A stretch of DNA of 46,453 nucleotides from an uncultured Gammaproteobacteria bacterium. GTDB lineage: Bacteria; Pseudomonadota; Gammaproteobacteria; Pseudomonadales; Ketobacteraceae. The notes beneath the pieces are model-generated. The model did not search any database and was not told where the DNA came from. It saw nothing but the letters and a program-made list of their open reading frames with translations. A program made the position numbers and the translations under genes. Shown in pieces: positions 25,368 through 34,573 of this stretch; the first letter of the stretch is position 1; each line of letters begins with the position of its first letter. Where the stretch lies: the NCBI GenBank assembly GCA_913063495.1, contig CAJXXT010000015.1, positions 1-46,453 of the forward strand, in the 5' to 3' direction.

Positions 25368-26468
25368 TTATTCTATCCTAACACCCTTATCAAATCGGCA
25401 CGGTGATGTCTGACCATCGGCGGTGCAGGTTCCTCTACCGTTTAACTGGCTTTGGCTAAAGCTTCCAACGTACTTGCTGCCATCCGGCCAGCTAAAGGTT
25501 CCCCGCCCTTCCCTCGTGTCTTCAATAAAATCACCAATATAGCGCTCACCAGACGGCCACTGCAACGAGCCCTTGCCTGTGCGCTTACCATGTTTAAATT
25601 CACCGTCATAAACACGCCCATCTTGCCAATAGTACTTTCCTCTGCCTTGCATAATGCCTGAGATAAATTTACCTTCGTAGCGATTACCATTTGGCCATTG
25701 CATTGTTCCATTACCATTGGGGGCATCATTCCCGAACTCCCCACTATACAGCTCGCCGGTAGCCCATTTCATAGAACCTCGGCCAGCCTTCTGATCCTCA
25801 TCAAACTCGCCATCATAGACACTACCATCAGGGTAACTGGCCTTTCCGCTACCATGCTGTGCGCCTTGCAGAAACTGACCGTCATAGCTTTCGCCATCAG
25901 GGCTTAACAAGCGCCCTCGTCCCGTTCGCTCATCGTTAATAAACTGTCCTGTATACTTTCTACCATCAGGCCATTGATAAGAGCCCGTTCCGTTTTTCTT
26001 ATCACTACGAAACTCTCCTACATATACACGCCCATCACTCCAGGTATAGGTACCATTCCCATTCTTTTGACCATTTACAAACTGGCCCTTATATACACTG
26101 CCACTTGGCCATTTATAGGTTCCGTCACCACCATACTGGCCATCTACCCACTGCCCTTCATAGGTTCGGCCTGCATTGTCAGTAAATACCCCTAAACCGG
26201 ACATCACATCGTTTATCCAGTCGCCCTCGTATCGATCATCATTGGCCCATATATAAACACCAAAACCTTGTTTTTTACCTTGAATGATTTCCCCACTAAA
26301 CCGAGCACCACCATCAAGCACAACAAAGTCCCTCTTGGGCGTTTGCTGGCTTGTATTTGCAGACGACTGACTCTGCTCTCCCGGTGACGTTCCTGTGTCA
26401 TCACAGGCCACAACCAATAGAGATACCGAAATAACAATTGCTGATCTTAACAAACTCAAATTTCTCAC
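25368..26468 (-). CDS. MORN-repeat lipoprotein
   Basis: A lipoprotein of up to 366 residues: signal peptide ending LLVVAC, a Ser/Thr/Gln-rich linker, then about 13 MORN repeats of 23 residues with the pattern (R/V/K)Y-x-G-x-F ... G-x-G-x-x-x-W-P-D-G. The C-terminus ends with a Cys pair (GTCTADGQTSPC). MORN repeats form elongated beta-hairpin rods and often act as scaffolds or lipid-binding spacers. An exported, lipid-anchored MORN protein would sit in the envelope. The start is uncertain: GTG at 26468 overlaps AAGG, while TTG at 26459 has AAGGTG six bases before it and gives a normal signal peptide. It lies 67 bases after the RND gene on the same strand, with four tandem 13-bp repeats between. 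Confidence 0.85.
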   Translation of the reverse strand: MRNLSLLRSAIVISVSLLVVACDDTGTSPGEQSQSSANTSQQTPKRDFVVLDGGARFSGEIIQGKKQGFGVYIWANDDRYEGDWINDVMSGLGVFTDNAGRTYEGQWVDGQYGGDGTYKWPSGSVYKGQFVNGQKNGNGTYTWSDGRVYVGEFRSDKKNGTGSYQWPDGRKYTGQFINDERTGRGRLLSPDGESYDGQFLQGAQHGSGKASYPDGSVYDGEFDEDQKAGRGSMKWATGELYSGEFGNDAPNGNGTMQWPNGNRYEGKFISGIMQGRGKYYWQDGRVYDGEFKHGKRTGKGSLQWPSGERYIGDFIEDTREGRGTFSWPDGSKYVGSFSQSQLNGRGTCTADGQTSPCRFDKGVRIE

Positions 26469-26469
26469 C

Positions 26470-26522
26470 TTAGTGACTTACATTAGTGACTTATCATTAG
26501 CGATTTACATTAGTGATTTACA
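26470..26522. repeat. Four tandem 13-14 bp repeats upstream of the MORN gene
   Basis: The units are TTAGTGACTTACA (26470-26482), TTAGTGACTTATCA (26483-26496), TTAGCGATTTACA (26497-26509) and TTAGTGATTTACA (26510-26522). They fill most of the gap between the RND stop and the MORN start. Read on the minus strand each ends in CTAA followed by TG, so start-stop (TAATG-like) signals recur. They could be binding sites or a length-variable leader. Confidence 0.85.
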
Positions 26523-26535
26523 TTCACTCTAAATA

Positions 26536-29500
26536 CTAGCTCTTTGCTGGCTTGATGCCACTCATTTCAAGCTCTTCACGCCCGTCATCCCAGCCAGCTT
26601 CCCAGCTGGCCACCAACACCTCTAAATCATAAGGGGCGCTTCTGGGTGTGCTTCCGGTCAAGCCGTCCTTATGGCCTTGCTCATAAGCCTCATCGAGACC
26701 CACATGCCACTGATGCTTTTCATCCATCTCAGAATCAGGTCCAGCTGAGTGGGCAAGCCCAGCGATGCCATCAACACCACCGACTGAACCATCAATTCCA
26801 GCCAACACATCCGGGGTAGGCTTTCCTTTTAATGCCGACTTCAAGCCAGACTCAACGTCATGTAATATATGATACGCCGCAGGCACAAGTATTAAGCTCA
26901 CGACGGTAGCAAACATAACCCCAAACGCCAGGGACACCGCCATTGGGATAAGGAACTGGGCCTGTAAACTTGTTTCTAGCATCAACGGGGTTAGGCCGCC
27001 AAAAGTAGTTAGGGATGTCAACATAATAGGTCTAAATCGAGCAGCTCCCGCCTCTCGAATCGAATCCATTAAGCTTTGGCCTTCCGCTCGCTTTCTGTTG
27101 ATATAATCCACTAATACAAGATTATCGTTAACCACAACCCCACTTACGGCGATCATTCCTACCAAGGACCACAAAGTAACTTCCATGCCTAACAGCAAAT
27201 GACCAAGCAAAGCCCCTATCAACCCAAACGGTATAGCAAACATAACCATCAGTGGCTGCGAATAGGATCTGAACAGCGTGGCCATCATCACGTACATGCC
27301 CAGCAACGCAAAGAAAAAGGACGTTTTCAAATAGGATTGAAATTCAGCTTTGTCTTTTTGAGAACCGGCCACAGCCCAACGCATACCAGGATAATTATCT
27401 GCAACACTGGTAAGAAACTCTGCTTTAATGGCGGTCATCACCTTAACTTCTGAACTAATGCTATCGTCGATTTTTGCATTCACCTGGATAATACGTCGCC
27501 GATTATGCCGTTTAATATAAGCAGCACCCACACCGTATTGAATATCAGCAACGGTAAGCAGCGGAACACTACTCCCGTCTCTCAAGCGGATATACATATT
27601 TTCCAAGTACCACAGAGATGAGCGCTCTTCTGCAGGGTAGCGAACAACAACTTTAACATCGTTCTCTCCGCGCTGAAGATTTTGAACCTCGGCACCGTGA
27701 TAAGCCTGCCGAACCTGCGCTGCGACTTCATCTAGACTCAACCCCAAATTTCTCGCAACAGGTTTTAGTTCTATCTGAAGCTCTTGCTTGCCTTTTTGGA
27801 ACGAATCAGTAATACCGTAAACACCATCATATTCTGCTAACCTAGCTTTTAACCCTTCTGATGCTGCCTTCAAATCTTCCAAACTATTTGATGACAACTC
27901 CAAGTTAACGGATGAACCCGTTTGGCTTAGCGTTGACTTAAACGTCAATTCTGTTACTTCTGGTAAATCCCCGACCTTTTTACGCCAAAGGTCAGTAATC
28001 ATAGTTCCAGAAATCTTCCGGTTCTCGGATGCCGCCAGCTCGATAACAATACTTCCACTTGTTTCGTTAGCGTAAGTGGTAAATATGTGGAGGATTTGCT
28101 CCTCGCCCGTCTCTTGCTTTAATTCACGCTTTATCTCGAACGCTGCATTTTCGAGAGTTTTAATACCTTGGCGCACAACAGCAATCGGAGCGGCTTGTGC
28201 AAATGTCACTTCAGAGCGTGCAGTATCCCCTTCGATGGTTGAAAACATTACCAATTTCAACCAACCAGAGCCCACCAACGCGAATGCGACAATTAAAATG
28301 GCGATAAAAGAAAACAACGACGTATAACGCCACGTCAAACATTTCTCCAAGAAAGGCTTATATACATTATCGATGAAGCGCTCTAAACCGTATGAAAAAC
28401 GCGCCTGAAGTTTTCCTAATACGGGAATATTATCAATATCATCGCCCTTGGTGCCCGATAAGTGTGCAGGCAAAATCAACAATGACTCTAGCAACGAGAA
28501 AATCAACGTGGCAATAACAACAATAGGAATAACCTGCATCAACTTACCTTCTGGCCCTGGTAAGAAAACCATCGGAAGAAAAGCAATAATGGTTGTTAAC
28601 ACCGCAAACACTACGGGTTTCGCGACCTCTTGGGCTCCCAATATCGCCCCCTTTAACCCGGTCACACCTTTACGATGCAACGTAAATATATTTTCACCCA
28701 CAATAATGGCGTCATCTACAACAACACCTAGCACCAATATAAAGGCAAACAAAGAGATCATGTTTATTGAGCCACCAAACAACGGCAACAACCAAAAAGC
28801 CCCCATAAACGAGATAGGAATACCAAGACTTACCCAAAATGACAAACCAAAACGCAAAAACATCAACAGAATAACAAACAACAATGCTAGCCCACCAACG
28901 GCATTCTCTGTTAACAAATCCATCCGGCTTTTAAAGTAGACTGAAGAATCTTGCCACACTTCTACCTTAATATTATCAGGTACATACGTTCTAGGGTTCG
29001 CAACATATTCTTTAAGCGCACCAGAGATATCCAAGATATTCTGCTGGCCAACACGATATACGCTTAACGCTACCGCTGGTTGCCCATTGAACTCAGCTGA
29101 TGACAACCCAGCTTTAAATCCGTCTGTAACATTTGCAACATCACGAACCAGGACTTGAGCACCATCAGGCAATGCCCGAACAACAATTTCTTCAAATTGA
29201 TCGCCCCAATACACCTGCCCTTTGGCTTTGATAGAGATATCACCTTGAGCTGTTTTAATTACCCCAGTTGGCAAATCAAGCGAACTCTGCCGAACAGATG
29301 CGGCAACCTCGGTAAAGCTAAGCCCATAGCGCTGCAACGAAGACTCAGAAACTTCAATCGCAATTTCAAACGGCTTACTTGTTGTGTGCTCAACCTGGCT
29401 AATCGTATCTAAAGCCGTTAAATCACTCTTGATATTCTTGGCAATATTCTTTAACGATCGCATGTCTGCCGGGCCAGATATCAACACGTAAGCAACAAGG

Positions 29501-29904
29501 TTCCGTACAGATATTTCCTTAATGATTGGTCGCTCTACATCACTAGGGAAAGTACCAATCCCATCGACACGCGCTTTTATTTCATTAAGTACTTCTTTAA
29601 CGTCATAACCATACGCTATCTCTACCGTTACGAGACCTAAGTGCTCATTGGCTCTAGAGTCTAAGGACTTGATGCCCTCAACATCGTATACGGCAGATTC
29701 AATTCGAGTAATGACCGACTTTTCCACGTCTTCTGGGGAAGCACCAGGATACGCTACAGTGATAGTAATTAAATCTAACGATATATTTGGTAATATTTCT
29801 TTGCGAGCACTGTCTAATGAAAGCGCCCCAGCAATTAAAACAAAAACCATTAGAAGGTTGGCAGCAACCTTATTTTCAGCGAACCAAGCGATAACTCCAT
29901 TCAT
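26536..29904 (-). CDS. RND-family efflux transporter (AcrB-like), C-terminally extended
   Basis: A 1122-residue inner-membrane pump of the HAE/AcrB superfamily. It has the first helix (VAANLLMVFVLIAGALSL), porter domains (YPGASPEDVEKSV, a family hallmark), the central membrane block with VLGVVVDDAIIVGENIF (helix 4 proton-relay aspartates D-D), and a second half with VVVNDNLVLVDYINRKRAEG. It exports substrates using proton flux through a tripartite channel. The last 95 residues after the final helix are an unusual acidic tail (HQWHVGLDEAYEQGHKDGL ... ASWEAGWDDGREEL) predicted to be cytoplasmic. The start overlaps the stop of the fusion-protein gene (ATGA). No outer-membrane factor gene is present nearby, so TolC or another is used. 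Confidence 0.93.
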   Translation of the reverse strand: MNGVIAWFAENKVAANLLMVFVLIAGALSLDSARKEILPNISLDLITITVAYPGASPEDVEKSVITRIESAVYDVEGIKSLDSRANEHLGLVTVEIAYGYDVKEVLNEIKARVDGIGTFPSDVERPIIKEISVRNLVAYVLISGPADMRSLKNIAKNIKSDLTALDTISQVEHTTSKPFEIAIEVSESSLQRYGLSFTEVAASVRQSSLDLPTGVIKTAQGDISIKAKGQVYWGDQFEEIVVRALPDGAQVLVRDVANVTDGFKAGLSSAEFNGQPAVALSVYRVGQQNILDISGALKEYVANPRTYVPDNIKVEVWQDSSVYFKSRMDLLTENAVGGLALLFVILLMFLRFGLSFWVSLGIPISFMGAFWLLPLFGGSINMISLFAFILVLGVVVDDAIIVGENIFTLHRKGVTGLKGAILGAQEVAKPVVFAVLTTIIAFLPMVFLPGPEGKLMQVIPIVVIATLIFSLLESLLILPAHLSGTKGDDIDNIPVLGKLQARFSYGLERFIDNVYKPFLEKCLTWRYTSLFSFIAILIVAFALVGSGWLKLVMFSTIEGDTARSEVTFAQAAPIAVVRQGIKTLENAAFEIKRELKQETGEEQILHIFTTYANETSGSIVIELAASENRKISGTMITDLWRKKVGDLPEVTELTFKSTLSQTGSSVNLELSSNSLEDLKAASEGLKARLAEYDGVYGITDSFQKGKQELQIELKPVARNLGLSLDEVAAQVRQAYHGAEVQNLQRGENDVKVVVRYPAEERSSLWYLENMYIRLRDGSSVPLLTVADIQYGVGAAYIKRHNRRRIIQVNAKIDDSISSEVKVMTAIKAEFLTSVADNYPGMRWAVAGSQKDKAEFQSYLKTSFFFALLGMYVMMATLFRSYSQPLMVMFAIPFGLIGALLGHLLLGMEVTLWSLVGMIAVSGVVVNDNLVLVDYINRKRAEGQSLMDSIREAGAARFRPIMLTSLTTFGGLTPLMLETSLQAQFLIPMAVSLAFGVMFATVVSLILVPAAYHILHDVESGLKSALKGKPTPDVLAGIDGSVGGVDGIAGLAHSAGPDSEMDEKHQWHVGLDEAYEQGHKDGLTGSTPRSAPYDLEVLVASWEAGWDDGREELEMSGIKPAKS

Positions 29905-31613
29905 TGTGCGGCTTCCGCTAATGGTCGTGGCGCAACAGCCTGACTAACTCCGATCGTTGAAGCAACCTCTTGTGCCGCTTCGACCTGCTCTACCGGAGCC
30001 ACCGACGGAGCAGCATTCGAAACAGTGTTCGAAACATTGCTCGAGACATTGTTCGCAGCAGCTTCATCCTCCGCTATAAGAGCCGCTAGAGGTGACATAT
30101 CATCCGTAACAGGTGCTTGTTCTGCGACAACCGGAGTAACCTCCTCAGCCACTTCATCTTGCCGTATCTCATTTATCGCTTCTACGGATGAATTTACCGA
30201 CTCAACAATATTTTTAACGTTGTCTACAAGCTTTCGCTTGGTAGTCTCATCCATTTGATCCATTGCAGCTTTTGCCTGTTGCGCAATGGCTCGCATTTTC
30301 TCATTTGATATTTGGTCAGTAGTAAAGCTTTTAGGCTTAGGCTTTTGTGTGTCTGCAGATACAGCAGAAGCACGTTGTTCTTGCAAAAGCTGCTCTCTTA
30401 CCTTAACAGCACCACTCATCAAATCATTTGTTCTAGCTGGGGCGTCACCCTGCTCTAGAGGAGCTGCCAATTTAGTCCTAACTTGCATTCCTTCTACAGC
30501 AATATCCAGCTGGCTAAGAACAACCTGTTCACCATTATTTAGGCCGCCGTTCACATAAATCTCATTTTTACCTTTATACATCACATCAACTTGGCGTCGA
30601 AACAGACGCTTATCGGCATCAACTAACCACAACTGATTGCCATTACGGAGCGCTCGACGAGGTACCGTAAAAACACCTTGATGATAACGACCTGCTATTT
30701 GGGCCTCCACAAAGGTACCCGCAGAAAGCGGTGGTCGATCCGGCTGATTAACATCGCGGGCGTACGGATCCTCAATTTGAGCAACCACATAAAGCAACCT
30801 ATTTTTCTCATCTAGGCCCCCTTCTGCTCGTACAACTCTCCCCATCCACTCATAGGATTTTCCGCCATATTGCCCTTTTAGCACTACAGGGGTTCCCTCT
30901 GCTTCCGTTGCTTCCCGGTAACGTAATGGCACATCAACCAAGCCGAGCTGGCGATCCGACAAGGGCAAACGCACTTCAGCGACATCTACGGCGTAGATTG
31001 TTCCTAGCTGGGCACCCGGGCGAATATACTGGCCCACGTCAACTGACTTTGCTCTAACCCTTCCATCAAAAGGGGCTTTAATGATGGTTCGTTTTTTCTG
31101 TAATTGAGCAGATTCAAGTTCTGCTCTTGCCGCTTGTAAACTTGATTTTGCCTGATCCCACTGAGCTTTACCGGACGCATAGGCATCTCGTTTAACGCCC
31201 TTTACACGGCTTCTCGCTTTAAACTCTGCCTTGGCCTGCAGCTCCGCCTGCTTCGCTTTTGATACATTTGCTTTTGCACGACTAATATTGACTTGGTATT
31301 CAATATCATCCACTTTAATGAGCGTTTCGCCTTTTTTAAAAAAGCCACCATTCGCAAAGTGATTAGAAACAGAAAGAACTTGGCCGCTAACCTCTGAGGT
31401 AAGACGAATCTCCGTACCCGGAGTAACCGTTCCTCGCGTTGACACCGGAATGCTCAACGCTTTGGAATACACCGGGGTTACCGATACAAGGGGCTGCTTT
31501 ATCTCAACAGGGTGACGTTCAACTTTAGGCCGGCTCAAAAATAGTAGCGCGGAAACAACCAAAGCTCCGATAATAACCAGGATAGGTAAAACAACCTTTA
31601 GTGCTTTATTCAT
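29901..31613 (-). CDS. RND periplasmic membrane fusion protein, C-terminally extended
   Basis: A 570-residue HlyD/AcrA-type adaptor from the ATG at 31613, which leads straight into the membrane anchor (LPILVIIGALVVSALLFL). An in-frame ATG at 31655 would add 14 residues with no function visible. Barrel-sandwich halves (LTSEVSGQVLSVSNHFANGGFFKKGE and IIKAPFDGRVRAKSVDVGQYI) flank an alpha-hairpin rich in Lys/Ala. Beta-barrel and membrane-proximal parts follow. The last 170 residues form a low-complexity Ala/Glu/Val tail with a predicted helix (about 440-490), not normal for the family. It partners the RND pump encoded next (4-base overlap). Confidence 0.9.
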   Translation of the reverse strand: MNKALKVVLPILVIIGALVVSALLFLSRPKVERHPVEIKQPLVSVTPVYSKALSIPVSTRGTVTPGTEIRLTSEVSGQVLSVSNHFANGGFFKKGETLIKVDDIEYQVNISRAKANVSKAKQAELQAKAEFKARSRVKGVKRDAYASGKAQWDQAKSSLQAARAELESAQLQKKRTIIKAPFDGRVRAKSVDVGQYIRPGAQLGTIYAVDVAEVRLPLSDRQLGLVDVPLRYREATEAEGTPVVLKGQYGGKSYEWMGRVVRAEGGLDEKNRLLYVVAQIEDPYARDVNQPDRPPLSAGTFVEAQIAGRYHQGVFTVPRRALRNGNQLWLVDADKRLFRRQVDVMYKGKNEIYVNGGLNNGEQVVLSQLDIAVEGMQVRTKLAAPLEQGDAPARTNDLMSGAVKVREQLLQEQRASAVSADTQKPKPKSFTTDQISNEKMRAIAQQAKAAMDQMDETTKRKLVDNVKNIVESVNSSVEAINEIRQDEVAEEVTPVVAEQAPVTDDMSPLAALIAEDEAAANNVSSNVSNTVSNAAPSVAPVEQVEAAQEVASTIGVSQAVAPRPLAEAAQ

Positions 31614-31839
31614 GCTAAATCTGCTTTTTATGATTTTTGATCTACACCAATGCATCAGTGCTAAATGAAATTGTAGACCTTTATTTGTTCTTCTGGGGTG
31701 CTAAACACAAGCATAGCTGCCGACATAGTAGCGGAAAAATGCTTAGAAATTAAATAGTAACAACAATAAATTACAAACATTGGTACAAATAGAAGAATAT
31801 TGACATCAAAGGCTTCCCTGCCTTGTAAAAAATGAAAAA

Positions 31840-32670
31840 CTAAAGGCGTCTAGCGGCTTTTTGTACAACCTTTGAGAACAAACCATCTGACCGACCAACA
31901 GCCTTATCCAATACCGTGGTCAAACAGCTGAGCAAAGAGTCCGTGGCTGAATGAAGGTAAAAATGATCACCTGAAAACAATTGCAGCTCAAATCGATCAT
32001 TAGTGATTTTCGACCAATCTTCGAGCTCATCAATGGCAACATTGTCATCTTTTGCGCCACCCAACGCTAAAACTGGCACAGTTAGTGGTTCAGACGGCTC
32101 ATAATCCCACGTTTCAATAACTTCGCAATCTGCCCTAAGTATTGGACTGACCAGCTCCATTAATTCAGGATTATTTAACGCTGCCTCAGGTGTTCCGTTA
32201 AGACGGCGTATTTCTTCAAGAAACTCATCTTCTGGAAGGCTATGAATGGGCCTTCTCTTAGCGGGAAGCTGTGGAGCCCGACGCCCAGATACAAAGAGGT
32301 ACTCAGGTTCATTTTGACCATTATCTCGTAATTTCCTAGCCAACTCATAAGCGACTTGTGCCCCCATACTGTGACCAAAAAAAGCATATGAAGCATTTAA
32401 ATACGGAGATATGGCGGATTCTAACGCACCAAGAAGGGAATTAAGGTTGGTGTAAGCGTTCTCTTTAAATCGAGCGCCTCTACCGGGGAGTTGGATTGAG
32501 CAAACCTCTACGTCATCAGGTAACTGCTGATACCAATCCCTATATGCCGATGCGTTGCCGCCAGCATAATTAAAACAGAATAAACGTAAACGTGGTTCTG
32601 ACACAGGCTTTTGTACCTGGAACCACACGCTTTCTGAAATATCAGGAATACTGCTGTTCAATGCGCCCAT
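31840..32670 (-). CDS. Type II thioesterase (GrsT/RifR family)
   Basis: A 276-residue alpha/beta hydrolase that frees mis-primed or stalled carrier proteins of NRPS/PKS lines. Marks are FCFNYAGGNASAYRDW near the start, QLPGRG, the nucleophile elbow FGHSMGAQVAYEL, the acid in LGGAKDDNV and the catalytic His in SGDHFYLH. No signal peptide. It lies downstream of the MFS exporter and upstream of the RND pair on the same strand, and within 6 kb of the NRPS. It probably edits that NRPS. Confidence 0.92.
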   Translation of the reverse strand: MGALNSSIPDISESVWFQVQKPVSEPRLRLFCFNYAGGNASAYRDWYQQLPDDVEVCSIQLPGRGARFKENAYTNLNSLLGALESAISPYLNASYAFFGHSMGAQVAYELARKLRDNGQNEPEYLFVSGRRAPQLPAKRRPIHSLPEDEFLEEIRRLNGTPEAALNNPELMELVSPILRADCEVIETWDYEPSEPLTVPVLALGGAKDDNVAIDELEDWSKITNDRFELQLFSGDHFYLHSATDSLLSCLTTVLDKAVGRSDGLFSKVVQKAARRL

Positions 32671-33048
32671 AACGATATCCAGTCGAATGTCTTATTTATT
32701 ATAGTTATTGATCAATTCTCTCGCGCCTCATCCAATGTAGATGTAAAACGCTGGAAACATTTTTAAGGAGACTCTATATAGCAATAGATAACTTTACTCT
32801 CCGAACAATATGGCACAAATGTACCAATAGTTCAAAAAAACAACACGTGAGCAAATGTTAATAGCTCAATGTATAGTCAATATAGCGTTAGAGTCTTTTC
32901 CCCGTCAATAACCACAAATGTAAATACTACGCAAATTTACAAACCGTAACACGTCACTTACCTACCGTTACAATGAAGCTTGATTTTGCTTTACATAGAC
33001 ATAATACAGGCAAAGAATGCGCCTAAATCAATTAGAAACATTACTTTA
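32671..33048. other. 378-base spacer between thioesterase and MFS genes
   Basis: This AT-rich sequence has no open frame with a ribosome site, no hairpin terminator and no clear promoter boxes. The CCCTAGGG-type motif found before the condensation-like genes is absent here. I see nothing else in it. Confidence 0.5.
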
Positions 33049-34416
33049 CTAAATCTTTCGTTCTGTAACATCACCTTTAACTTCATCCTTAACATCACCT
33101 TCAGCTGGGGCCTCAATTTTAGGCTCCTCAACATCGGGTAAATCGATATCCACTCTTCTCACGCCCGGCATCATCCATGCTAAAAGGACAAACACCACAC
33201 TTAACGCGCCTGCACAAGAAATCATCAAGGCCACCCCTCGACTCTGCCCTGTCCCCCAGATATCGCCAAAGTACTGAGCCAATATCTGACCTTCCATCAT
33301 AAAGGGTTCAAAATAGTTATCCGCAAGGAACCCTGCAGAAAGAAATGCCAATGGCTGGGCAGAACGCATAATGGTATTCCTTAGACTAAACACCCTTCCC
33401 TGATAAGAAGCATCCACCTTTTTTTGCCACAATGTCTGACTCGATGCTGCCGCAATTGGCGCTGCCGCCATAACGATGAATGCACCTAACGCTAACATCC
33501 AAATTTGCTGTCCTATTGGGATAACAATGAGCATAAAGGAGATAAACAATGAGGTACCTAAAATAGCGTAGGTTTGTCGAGAAGCACCTTTCCAAACCAC
33601 CATAAGTATGCCACCTACCAAGGTTCCCACACCGCCCATTGACTGTACAAGACCAAGGTCTGTTCGAGATCCCAGCCCTAGCACCAATGGCAGGAAAAGC
33701 ACCTGTACAATAGAAACGTTAAACCAGACAAGTGTGAATACATACAAACCACCGAGTATTCCTTTTTTACCCTTCATATAATGATAGGCATCGCGTAAAT
33801 CGAGATACATATGGCGAAAAGTAAACTTCTCTTTTGTTGGATCCTTTTCTGGTGTTGGTATTGCTGCAACCGCTATCGTCAGTAAACCAACAATAAATGT
33901 TGCTATATCGATAAGGAAAATGCCTCGCATCCCAATGGTATCAATGGCTAAACCCGCCAACAAAGGGCCTGCCAACTGAACGCTACCGAATCCAAGCCCC
34001 ATCATCCCATTCGCTTTACTAAGCTTATCTCTTGGAACAACAAGGGAAATACAGGAAGTAAAGCCTACCTGCAACATCGTTGCACACACTGATGCAACAG
34101 GTACAATGGCTATAATATGCCAAACCTGAAGCTGATCTGTCCAATAAAGCCCGGCCAATACTGCAGTAACAACAGCGCTGCCAAACTGAGCGAAAAACAA
34201 AATCGTTTTGCGTTTAACCCGATCAATTAATGTACCAATAAATGGCCCTAATAATAAACCTGGTAACGTAGAGGCTATCGCGATGGTTGTGAAATTAGTA
34301 ACTTCATTACTAAGTTCGTATGCCCACACCGCGAGACCAAAATTTGTAAGGGTAGACCCCAAAAGGGAGATGGCTTGACCAAAAAGAACAAAATAGAACA
34401 ACTTCAATCCAGACAT
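33049..34416 (-). CDS. MFS exporter linked to the NRPS cluster
   Basis: A 455-residue transporter of the major facilitator superfamily, with about 12 membrane helices. The loop GTLIDRVKRKTIL, between helices 2 and 3, is the family signature. The domain most resembles the exporter group that includes EntS and macrolide pumps. The C-terminus is an acidic/basic mixed tail (about 35 residues). It is divergent from the first condensation-like gene with 157 bases between, and is the natural candidate to export the peptide. Substrate is inferred only from context. Confidence 0.88.
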   Translation of the reverse strand: MSGLKLFYFVLFGQAISLLGSTLTNFGLAVWAYELSNEVTNFTTIAIASTLPGLLLGPFIGTLIDRVKRKTILFFAQFGSAVVTAVLAGLYWTDQLQVWHIIAIVPVASVCATMLQVGFTSCISLVVPRDKLSKANGMMGLGFGSVQLAGPLLAGLAIDTIGMRGIFLIDIATFIVGLLTIAVAAIPTPEKDPTKEKFTFRHMYLDLRDAYHYMKGKKGILGGLYVFTLVWFNVSIVQVLFLPLVLGLGSRTDLGLVQSMGGVGTLVGGILMVVWKGASRQTYAILGTSLFISFMLIVIPIGQQIWMLALGAFIVMAAAPIAAASSQTLWQKKVDASYQGRVFSLRNTIMRSAQPLAFLSAGFLADNYFEPFMMEGQILAQYFGDIWGTGQSRGVALMISCAGALSVVFVLLAWMMPGVRRVDIDLPDVEEPKIEAPAEGDVKDEVKGDVTERKI

Positions 34417-34492
34417 AAAAGGTACTTTTAGTAAATTTTTAATTATAATTATTAGGCATTTATATTGTTATAAGCCTTCACTCGGTAATCCC

Positions 34493-34525
34493 TATACTAA
34501 AGCAAATTTCAGGTGTACTCTAGGG
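34493..34525 (+). promoter_or_regulatory. Putative promoter -10 box and operator half, first condensation-like gene
   Basis: TATACT (34493-34498) is followed after 15 bases by TGTACTCTAGGG (34514-34525). The same two elements with the same spacing precede the paralogue at 37374. The -35 box is weak. The second half of the palindrome is degraded here (CGAC instead of TACA). Confidence 0.55.
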
Positions 34526-34573
34526 CGACTAATAAAAACAACGCACCAGCTCACACACGGAAGGTGACTAACT

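Noticed and set aside
28448-28939. A 163-codon open frame on the plus strand opposite the RND pump
   Set aside because: It is a shadow of hydrophobic codons in the pump. Composition is unlike a real protein and there is no ribosome site.
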